Assembly: GCA_003568945.1 (NCBI GenBank)
Contig: BDIP01000346.1
Span: forward strand, 1-20,982
Source of the DNA: Kipferlia bialata
Lineage: Eukaryota > Fornicata
Length of the DNA: 20,982 nt
Direction: 5' to 3'
Positions 1 through 8,600 of the stretch are shown here, one piece after another. The translations under genes were made by a program, and so were the position numbers. How positions within the stretch are numbered: position 1 is the first letter of the stretch; each line of letters begins with the position of its first letter. A model generated the notes under the pieces. It ran no database searches, had not been told where the DNA came from, and saw nothing but the letters and a program-made list of their open reading frames with translations.

Positions 1-5
1 TTCTG

Positions 6-43
<38 letters not shown>

Positions 44-356
44 CCCCCCCCCTCTCTCCTCTCTCATCTACTCTCTTACCTTATGGGTTCCACCAGGGCC
101 AGATCTCTGTGGGTGTTGAGTGTTCAGTCTTTCTCTCTCTCGCCCTCTCGCCCTCTCTCTCTCTCATTGCTATAAGTTATGTATCTTAACCCTCCAGATT
201 CTACATGGGCCAGCTCTGTGTGGGCCTTAGTCTCTCTCTCATTGTCTCCCTGTCTCTCTCTGTCTCTCATTGTATATGTATCTTACCGATAGGTTCTACC
301 TGGGCCAGACATGTATAAACATTGAGTCTCACTCTCTCTCTCCTCTCACCCGCTAG
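1..356 (+). repeat. CT/C-rich intron with three acceptor-side echoes of the TM2 exon
   Basis: The stretch left of the first TM2 exon is an intron built of (CT)n and a C-run (about 8-58), further CT blocks (131-166, 231-270, 329-347) and three degenerate copies of the exon start at 86-120, 197-230 and 293-326. All are modelled on 357-390 (GTTCTACCTGGGCCAG). The copies still read F-H/Y-x-G-Q and run out into CT repeat after about 33 nt. Only the fourth copy, at 357, continues into a full exon with a donor. Confidence 0.8.
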
Positions 357-1519
357 GTTCTACCTGGGCCAGATCTGCGTGGGCATTGTGTTCCTGCTGA
401 CCTTTGGAGGGTTTGGAGTGTGGTGGCTGATCGATGCTTGCCTCATCCCATCCATGGTACGGATATGTACTCATATACGTATATACTTATACATATATAT
501 TTGTGATGGTAGGGTGTATCACCTCTCTCTCTCTCTCTCTCTCTAACACTCACTTGTTGACACTGTCTCAATGCTCACCCTCAGGTTGATGCCACCAACA
601 TCCGCAATGGCCTGTACAACACACCAGGGGGAATGACCACAGTGGTACGGATACATATACATGTACACATTCATCATTGAGAGATGGTTAAGGGTGAGAC
701 ATATAATTGTGTTCCCCCCTCTGACCCCCAGGTCAACTCGATGGCCCAGCCCGGGTACCAGCCCCAGCAGCCAGTCTACCAGCCCATGCAGCAGCCACAG
801 GTGTGTATATATATACGTATATAGCCATAAGTGTACTGTAAGACAGTATACTTGGTGAATATCCGAGTGTGAGTGTCAACATATGTCAGCCAATGCAACA
901 GCCACAAGTGTGTATATATATATATATATATATATGCAAATGTGTATTGTCTATCAACCCCCCCCCCCCTCGGTATGCACCCCAGCTTGTCCTTCTACCA
1001 TGTCACCAATACTATATAGCTACTTAACTGAATGTGTACATATACTCATCCCTCCAGTATGCCCCCCAGCCAGCCATGGTCCAGCCCCAGCAGTACCCAC
1101 CCCAGCAGGTAGAGAGGGCAGTATATATGAAATAGTATGTGTATGTGGGATGCCTCTCTCTCCCTCTCTCTTCATTCTTTCTGTTATACCCACACCCCAG
1201 CAGTATGCCCCTGAGCCCATCTCCCAGTCCCAGTACCCACCCCAGCAGGTATGGGACATTCACTCATACACGTACACATATTGCATGTATGTTTTGTTAT
1301 CAGTGCCTGACCTCTCTTCCATCTGTCTCACCCCAGCCCCAGTACGCCCCCCAGCCCGTGCCCCAGCCAGGTACAGTCCACCTGAGTATACTCTCTCTCC
1401 ATCTGGATACAACTCACCATATTGTAATGTGTATATATACTCATTCATTGTTGACCCCAGGCTACCCCATGGACCACTCCCCTGAGCCTATGGACCAGAC
1501 CAACACATACCCCATGTAG
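357..1519 (+). CDS. TM2-domain membrane protein with Pro/Gln/Tyr-rich tail (3' part; 5' exons outside window)
   Basis: Exons read from sequence: 357-456, 585-644, 732-800, 1058-1108, 1201-1248, 1337-1370, 1461-1519 (stop TAG 1517-1519). All junctions are GT-AG and the frame is kept, giving 139 residues after a split first codon. The first exon encodes the second half of a TM2 domain: FYLGQICVGIV, then GGFGVWWLID, a hydrophobic hairpin ending in the family's typical W-W-x-I-D. The first half (usually a G-x-H-R-F/Y turn) must lie left of the window, because the exon begins inside a codon. After the membrane segment comes a soluble part, VDATNIRNGLYNTPGG, then a low-complexity tail of YxPQ/YPPQQ units, plausibly cytosolic and offering proline-rich binding sites. 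TM2 proteins occur widely in eukaryotes and bacteria; a precise role cannot be given. Donors GTACGG (457, 645) and C-rich acceptors are typical of the window. Three degenerate copies of the first exon's start lie upstream. Confidence 0.85.
887..920 (+). repeat. Donor-side echo of TM2-gene exon 732-800
   Basis: CAGCCAATGCAACAGCCACA plus the following GTGTGTATATATA repeats the end of the exon and its donor at 779-812 (CAGCCCATGCAGCAGCCACA then G|GTGTGTATATATA). The exonic part has three differences, all silent third positions (CCC/CCA, CAG/CAA twice). It lies inside the next intron, so splicing should remove it. Confidence 0.8.
971..990 (+). repeat. Acceptor-side echo of exon 1058-1108
   Basis: CGGTATGCACCCCAGCTTGT resembles the acceptor and start of the exon at 1055-1074 (CAGTATGCCCCCCAGCCAGC), 84 nt upstream of it. 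The acceptor AG has become GG. It is short and lies next to a C-run, so it is the weaker kind of echo. Confidence 0.5.
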
Positions 1520-1939
1520 AGGAGTGGTATAGGGAGAGGAAGTGGGGGAGTGTAGATTGGGAGAAACCCTCTCACCCTTCCCCACCAGTCTCTCTGTCCA
1601 TGATCTGACAGAGTGCTTGAGTATCCGTCGCGTGAGTAAATATTTGTATCAATCCCTGCGCTTTAGTCGTGCCATGGCTATATGGATGGCAGTAGACAGA
1701 CACGCGCACTATATGGTACTACATAGACCTAGTTGCAGTCTCAACACGAGCAAGTAACCTAAACAGGTTGAATGGTCTTTATGTCACACACACACGACAT
1801 GTATGGACTATCAGAAACGTACAACGAACTGCAATAGATATATCACACTATGAATACAACAGCCAGGCAATAGTGTGCATATACACTATGCACACTGCTC
1901 TGACATAACACTAAAACTAAATGGGTGGACCGACCCAAG

Positions 1940-1979
<40 letters not shown>

Positions 1980-2083
1980 GGCCTCTCCTTCTTGGGAAGT
2001 ATGGAGTGTGGGGTGGAGAGTGCCTTTGAAGACTTCTTTCTCGCACACCAACTCTCTCTCTCTCTCTCTCTCTACACCCTTAT
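1520..2083. other. Convergent intergenic region between genes 1 and 2
   Basis: This is the 3' flank of both genes; no coding exon is supported. It holds an AGTAAA at 1635-1640, similar to the Giardia poly(A) signal AGTRAA but a single occurrence. It also holds two pyrimidine microsatellites, (CT)n at 1941-1976 and 2053-2074. The first lies exactly between the inverted arms CCCAAGA (1934-1940) and TCTTGGG (1974-1980). Short ORFs here are CT-repeat translations (SLSLSL). Confidence 0.6.
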
Positions 2084-2619
2084 CTAACACATCTCGGCCG
2101 AGTCCAGAGTGGGGGGCTCCATGGAACGAAGCTCCTGGGGGTTAGGCAATACTAACCTATACTATACGGCACACACATATACACTATATACCTGCTCTGC
2201 GTCTGGGCTGGATATCATGGGGGAGGCAGCGTCACAGGCCTTGATCTGGCCATTCTGGTTTGTTAGTAAATATTATTATTGTAATAGTATTCTATACATA
2301 GTATATATATAGTATACTATTACAAATGGAGGTCATCACAATATATACCTCATAGAGGACTGGGTTCTTTGCTGCCAGTGTGGGTGCATTGTAGAAGGCA
2401 AGGCCCATAACACACAGAATGCCAACTGGGGGTGAGAGGCAATGGATATAGAAAGAATATTAGAATGTAAGCTTATACAAATAATACAAATATCAACACT
2501 GTTACGTACGTGCCACGCTGAAGAATGTTGGGATAGGCAGGGCATTGGCCACCAGTCCGATGACTGCATAGGCAGTACCCATGATGAAGAAGAACTGGCG
2601 GACCTGGGAATAAGGGGCT

Positions 2620-2661
<42 letters not shown>

Positions 2662-5469
2662 GCATAGGCTGTGCCCATGATGAAGAAGAACTGGCGGACC
2701 TAGGAAAAAGGGTGCAAGGAGAGAGAGAGAGAGAGAGAGAGAGGGATGCTGATTATAGTGTCTGATAGGGGAAGGAGAGAGTGATGAGATGGGGGGGAGG
2801 GGGGGGGGGTAGAGGGTACATGTATCCACCCACCTGAGTCCTGGCCCAGCCCATGTCCTGCACAACCATGTCGGCCATGTACCTGGGGGGTAAGTGAATA
2901 TGGGAATATACACGAAGCCCACACGCACGTACACTCACATTCATGCAAATATACAGACACACATATATATCATACCTGTAGCACCCGTATAGCACCAGGA
3001 GCTGGATGGGGAGGGAGCAGATGTAGACGAGGAACTTCTGCTCATCTGAGGTGAGGGGGAGAGAAGCCAAGACACGCCTAGAGGCTCACCAATATATATA
3101 TATGACTTACGTATGGATATGCCCACCTGGAATGAACCATGCTGGCCCCGATGACAGCAGCATGCCAAAGACAATGAGGACAGCCCCAGTCCACCTCTGG
3201 GGTAAGAAGGTGGTATATACACATAGTGAATATGTAGATATATACAGGTTGATATGAGGACAGCCCCAGTCCACCTCTGGGGTGAGGGACAGAGAGATAG
3301 ATAGAATACAAACACAGGTTGTAATACAAATATCCACGCTGTATGTGAATACACATATTATGCCAAACACAATGAGGACAGCCCCAGTCCACCTCAGGAG
3401 GGTGAGAAGGGGAGAGAGAGTGGGAATGGAGACAGTATATGTACTAGGCCTAGTAATTACACAGTGGGAGAGAGACAGATGGTATGTAGAACATATCTAC
3501 CTTAACACCCGCCTTGAGCATGTGTTTGAGATATATAGACACTGGCAAATTGATATTCATAGACATAGACCCACCTTGAGCATGCGTGTGTTGAAGTGCT
3601 GTCCCGACAGAGATGCAGTGAGAGGGGCACCCTTGACAAGGGGGCTGGGGTGGGTGTATATGGATAGACGTGATAGCAGGTAGAGAGAGACATCAGCAGT
3701 GTATCGCCACAGAATAGAGGATATACACACTGTACCGTACATGAAGTGTGTGAATGAGTGTGTGAGCAGGTAGAGTATCTCCAAGGTGCTGAGTCTCGTG
3801 ATGGCCTCGGGGTTGGGCAGGGTGTCACGGGGCCTGGGGTGAGGATAGAGATGCACTATACTATATATGCATTCATATAGATATATATTAATACATGTGC
3901 ATACCTAGCCAGCAGCCTGGGCACCCTGTACAGTCTGAGTATGACCTCTGCGCATATGAGACCGGCCCAGCACATGATGATGTCACCCAGCTGGGAGTCC
4001 CATCTAGGGGTGAGAGAGGTATGGAGACACAGTAGCATATGATACACAGAGTATATACACACCCATATACCTATAAATGCTATACCCACCTGTCCTCCAC
4101 CTCAATGACGTCATAGCCAAAGATATATTGTGTATACATAGTGTATAGTACATATATACATGAATACATTACACACACTCTGTACCTGTCCTCCACCTCT
4201 ATCACGTCATAGCCAAAGATACCAGCAAGGACACCAAAGGCAGAGGTCTGGGGTGAGGGGGGGGGAGGGGAGGGCGTAGGGGGGGGGGGGCGGCGAGAGG
4301 AGAATATGAACTATATAATACCTCGAATGTCTCCCATAAGTATGCCCCCAGCATCACAGTGGGCACTGTCTCTCTCTCTCTCCCTCTCTCTCTCTCTGTA
4401 TACATTATACTATTGTATACACTCATACCTCGAATGTCTCCCAGAAGTATGCCCCCAGCATCACTGTGGACACTGTGTGTCTCTCTATTTCTCTCTCTCG
4501 ATCTATCTATCTCTATATACACTCTATATTCCTTACCTCGAATGTCTCCCAGAAGTATGCCCCCAGCATGACTGTGGGTGCATCCTGGAATACAAGGGCC
4601 GGGAAGAAGTTGTAGCAGAAGTGCACCTGGGGAGTGAGGGAGAGAGAGGATACAGTAATCAAGTGATCCTTTGAAGAAGAGAAAGGGATGGGAGAGGCAG
4701 GGAAGTGCATCTGGGGAGTGAGTAGGGGGAGAGACAATGAGAGGCCTAGTAGTGCATAGGTAGTGGACTGATGAGGGTCGGACGTTAGGGGGGGGGGGGG
4801 GAGAAGTGAAACTCTACCCAGAGCCCTCAAATCGGGAGGGGATGGAACGTATGCACGCATTATACTGGTAGATATACGTATGAATGGGGATAAGACAGAA
4901 TGTACAGTGAGAACAATGAATAGTGCGTCACCAGGGTAAGGGAGTGGATATACAACTCATACAGAGGGCAGGTTGCATATATTGCCGCCGTTGATAATAT
5001 CTACGATAGTAGGAGTGGTAGAGCCAGAGGGGGAGAGGATAGACGAAATAGCTCTGCAGGTAAAGGGTAGTGGTATTACCCTGGGGGGTGGCATGAGATA
5101 TATGCAAAGTATACTACGATATATACACATAATACACAGCAGGGAAGGGATCCAGTCACGCATAAGGGGAGAGAGAGAGAGTATGACTGATGTATCAGTG
5201 CAGTGCCAATATTCGATATTCGACCCCAAGATATCTTGAACAGATCAATGTCCCAAAGGCCCAAAACCTACCAACACACTCGGTATACACTCCGAAAACA
5301 TATATCTGTACAAGGAATCCTCTAAGTATACATACCACAGTGTATACATGCAGCAAATATGGCAAATATCAAGTATTGGTCAGAACGTGGATAGAGAGAA
5401 AGAGCAACGTACGAAGGGCCATGCACTATTCTCCTTCAGGAAGACAAACATCGCGGGGTCGAACGCCAT
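2084..5469 (-). CDS. Multi-spanning membrane protein, family not recognised
   Basis: Exons in transcript order: 5413-5469 (ATG 5469-5467), 4963-5080, an unresolved stretch, then 4537-4626, 4186-4247, 3905-4003, 3741-3833, 3575-3644, 3127-3196, 2976-3045, 2834-2882, 2510-2603, 2349-2425, 2192-2254, 2084-2134 (stop TAG). The last twelve join in one frame to 295 residues; the first two add 58. The protein begins MAFDPAMFVFLKENSAWPF. Hydrophobic segments include FHCYN-type sequence before VMLGAYFWETFE, then DIIMCWAGLICAEVILRL, STLEILYLLTHSFTHF, GAVLIVFGMLLSSG, FLVYICSLPIQLLVLY, FFFIMGTAYAVIGLVA and FSVALGILCVMGLAF, so about seven or eight helices. A short acidic tail ends DSAEMC. The linker after the third segment carries RLYRVPRLLARPRDTLP, a basic probably cytosolic loop. 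I know no family with these motifs, so no function is proposed. Exon 2 ends in phase 1 while 4537-4626 starts in phase 0, so one more small exon probably lies at 4640-4860. Confidence 0.82.
2280..2324 (-). other. Hairpin-forming intron segment
   Basis: Inside the 94-nt intron 2255-2348 of gene 2, TGTAATAGTAT (2280-2290) is matched by ATACTATTACA (2314-2324), a perfect 11-bp inverted repeat with a 23-nt AT-rich loop. In the transcript this could bring donor and acceptor close together. Confidence 0.55.
2622..2743. repeat. (GA)n microsatellites around an acceptor-side echo
   Basis: (GA)n at 2622-2655 and 2719-2743 flank an echo at 2656-2715 that copies 2560-2619: 44 nt of exon 2510-2603 plus its acceptor. 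On the coding strand the two exonic differences (GGT/GGC, ACT/ACA) are silent. Each unit consists of exon start, acceptor and GA tract, with a period of 96 nt. Confidence 0.85.
3253..3407 (-). repeat. Two acceptor-side echoes of exon 3127-3196
   Basis: The exon start and acceptor at 3162-3208 recur at 3253-3288 (exonic part identical, with CTGGGGTGAG acceptor) and at 3360-3407 (about 36 nt of exon with one silent change, GTC/GTG). Both lie in the intron preceding the exon in the transcript. Confidence 0.85.
3506..3530 (-). repeat. Donor-side echo of exon 3575-3644
   Basis: CCTTGAGCATGTGTTTGAG with preceding CACCCG resembles the exon end and donor at 3568-3594 (CCACCTTGAGCATGCGTGTG). The copy has lost the GT (plus-strand CG for CA), so it is not a working donor. 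Confidence 0.55.
4088..4475 (-). repeat. Donor-side echoes of exons 4186-4247 and 4537-4626
   Basis: At 4088-4127 about 38 nt of the end of exon 4186-4247 recurs with a GTGGGT donor; its two differences (GTG/GTC, ATA/ATT) are silent. At 4318-4370 and 4426-4475 the end of exon 4537-4626 (coding VMLGAYFWETFE) recurs twice. Both copies have plausible donors (GTATTA, GTATGA) and all but one change in this motif is silent. CT microsatellites separate the last two. Confidence 0.85.
4697..4722 (-). repeat. Acceptor-side echo of exon 4537-4626
   Basis: GCAGGGAAGTGCATCTGGGG followed by AGTGAG copies the exon start and acceptor at 4615-4640 (GCAGAAGTGCACCTGGGGAG). The exon's first codon GTG reads ATG in the copy. 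The region 4640-4860 around it should also hold the missing small exon of gene 2. Confidence 0.6.
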
Positions 5470-5635
5470 AGTCTCACAGCGTCGCTCTGAACAATACAAA
5501 AGAGAGAGGAAAGCAAGGCAAAGGGCAATCAATTTGTGGGCACCGTACGTCTCAGTCTTTGGCTTTGAACGGTCTCGAATCAATCATCAAATATATCACA
5601 GCAACACTACCACTCTGCATCCAGCCAGTCTCTAG
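5470..5635. promoter_or_regulatory. Bidirectional promoter region between genes 2 and 3
   Basis: Only 166 bp separate the two divergent start codons (ATG at 5469 on - and at 5636 on +). The stretch is A-rich on the + strand, has no microsatellite or echo, and must carry both core promoters and both 5' leaders. No TATA box is evident. Start assignments set its limits; the + strand start is less certain. Confidence 0.55.
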
Positions 5636-8600
5636 ATGAGCGACATCTATCCGTAGCGGAGTGAAAGGTGTCATTGAAACTCAGGAGCTGAATAGAAAGG
5701 TGGAAAATTGGCTGTGGCTGTGGAATGAACTAAATTCTTCTATCTATTGGGGACATGATTATCAGTCACAGGTGGGTCTGGATGGCGGTCCCTTCCGTGT
5801 CAATGAGATGTATGACTTTAGAATGTGCGTGGTTTGCACAGAAGACGAACAATCTGAAGTCTGCATTCACTAAGACTTAGATTCGGTGTAGAAATCTGAC
5901 AGATGAATGGAACACTCCCAACCATCTCTCCATTCTCTACCAGTCTTGGTTAGGGGGTACCTTGAGTCTCAAGTTGAGACCTAGAGGGAGGGTAGAGAGG
6001 GACACCGTGCTCTCTATCAGTCATATTGATATGACTGAGACAGTGGAGGTGGGTATATAGATTGCTTGTCATCTGAGTACATGTCATTGGAGCAGTGCTC
6101 ATTGTGGATGTATATATACACACGCACACCACGTAACTCATTAGAAAGCGGCCACGCTATCACTACTGTGATATGCACTGTATCCACTCTTTCTCTCTTG
6201 TATTCTTCATCGATTTATGGTATACGGTAATCCCTCAATCCTCCAACTACACCCTCACCCAGACCACTGACTCTGTGCACATAGAGAGTGTACTGCCTGT
6301 CCAGAATACACAGGGAGAGGCCCATGCAGTGGACACAGCAGGAGTCAGAGGGCCAGAGACAGACGAGAGGGAGAGGAAGTACAAAGTGTGGCAGGTGGGA
6401 GCTTGGTCTATCTCTCTTTCTCTCTCTCTCTACTCTCCCCCTGATCTCTCTCTTCCCTCTGGTGATATTGCGGAGTAGAGTATGCTCTCCGATATACTCC
6501 CCCCCTCCCTCCTTCCCCTTCCTCTCTCTTCCTCTCCCCCTCCATCCGTTCCCTCCCATTCTCACCCGGTTCTGGCACTAACGCCTTCTCTCTATCTCAC
6601 TCCCGGTCACTCCTTCTCTCTCTCTTTTTCTCCTCCCCTCTCTCTCTCACCCCTTTCCTCACCCAGTTCTGGCGCTACTTCCTGCCCTACTGTGTGTTCC
6701 TGTTCCTGTTCTTTGTGGAGGTATCAGGAGTATCTGTGTATAATATGTACATGCATACATACTGATAGAAAAATATGCATGCTGATCCTGTTCCTGTTCT
6801 TTGTGGAGGTGTCATCAGCGTGGTATATATATATATATATACCAGTGTCAACGTATAGTATATACATGCATACCTACTGATATAGTATATACAAGCTGAT
6901 CCTGTTCCTGTTCTTTGTGGAGGTATGATCAGTAATACATTATGTATATATATATGTATATACCGATATGTGTACATTCTCATACCGGTCCAGATATTAA
7001 TGGCAAGAAACATACCCTTCTCCACCTATTTGTGTGTGTGTGCCGTGTGGTATCAATTTGACTTCTACATACAGTGCACCCTATCCCTCCCACCCCAGGT
7101 CTACACTATAACCAGGAGCATACCCTGCTATACCTATGTATGTATGTATATACATTTGACATTTGTTGTCATAGTCAATCTACCTCCTCATTCACCCCAG
7201 GTCTACATCATGACCAGGAACATGCCCTACTACTGGTTCCTGAGGGGGGTCGACAACGCATTGTACGGGAATTGATGCAATATACTACTTCTCAGTCTTC
7301 GCCACCTCATGTATTCAAGTCCCCCTTCCCCCTCTCCCCCTAGGTTCGAGAGTACCAATGGCGACCCCGCAGCCAATGTGAAGCCATATGAGGAGATTCC
7401 GGTGAGTGTTCAATATATAGTTTCTATATTTGTACAAATGTGACTTGTATCCCTAACTATTCAATGTGTTGTATGCATATATCTTTACATATGCATACAG
7501 TGACCATAGGACTTTGCCTCGTACTTTGACTGGCTGGAGGGGTCTGTGTCCTCCTTCCTAGTGGCATCAGAGTACTACAATGGAGACCCACTGCCTGAGG
7601 ACAATGTAGGTGAGGGGTGGGGGGTGGTCTTTGTGTGATTGAGTCTGTGTCTCTACACTTAAATGTCATTGGTGTCTATAGTATATGTATAGAATATGCA
7701 CTGTTCCTGTCTGATCTCAGGCTATGCCCTGCACCAGTCACCTGTGTGTATGTAGTATATATATGTGTGTGTATGTAGTAGTAAATATATATATATATAT
7801 ATATATGTGGGTGATGTATGCATGTTCGCATTTATTCATGCCAGGCTATGCCCTGCACCAATCACCTGTGTTTGGGGGACTCAGGCTCAGGCAGGTATGG
7901 CTAGTCATTGGTGTACCAGTATATCGATGGATGTGCTTGTGGCTCAAAGGTATATGTCTCTATATATCCATGGCCTTGCCTGCACTCTCTGACCTGTCCA
8001 GGTCCGTGCCACCGAGGATGTGTTCACATACCCACAGACACGGGCATCGGTAGGTGTGTACTTGTAACAAGATATATGTGGTTTATACCTAGTACAATTG
8101 CTTCTCTTCCCTTTGACCCCAGGCTCCATACCCCATGTCTTCTATGGCGTAGTGCATAGTGATGGGGAGGGGGAGGCCAACACGGAGACACATTGTGGGG
8201 TGGAGTGGCAGAGCCAGGAGCAGCTAGGTGGAGAGGTATACTATGTGAAATTTATTTAGATATATGCTGTATAATAGTACTGTACTGTGATAGTATCACG
8301 TGGTGGAGTGGAGTGGTAGAGTGAGGAGCAGCTTGGGGGGGAGGTAGGGAGACACATGGGATGCTAATGACAACAGCGTGTTGTGTTTGGTTCCTTACCT
8401 GTTGGGTGTGGTATGGTAACCGGTGCTCACTTGTTTTGTGTACATAGTGATGCATATACTCACTCCCCAGGGTAGTACGTATATGTTGTATATGGATATA
8501 TCCATATAACTCACTCCCAGGTGTGGCATGGCAAGGTTGGCTACTACCCAGGGAGTGGGTATGTGGTGGACATTCCCATGAACAGGACCACCAGCGACAC

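Noticed and set aside
883-1485. 200-codon open frame on the + strand
   Set aside because: It reads through several exons and introns of the TM2 gene in mixed frame. The spliced exons give a cleaner protein with proper GT-AG borders, and the frame contains TA and C-run translations.
1875-2145. Several frames rich in SLSLSL or RERERE
   Set aside because: They are translations of CT/GA microsatellites with no other coding signal.
4813-4860. Possible gene 2 exon starting MRAYVPSPPDLRAL on the - strand
   Set aside because: It has a fair acceptor and donor, but in the frame needed to join both neighbours it contains stop codons, and as a separate start its phase does not fit the next exon.
5348-5635. 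95-codon + strand frame before the polycystin gene
   Set aside because: It overlaps antisense to the first exon of gene 2 and the divergent promoter, and shows no domain, splice or composition signal.
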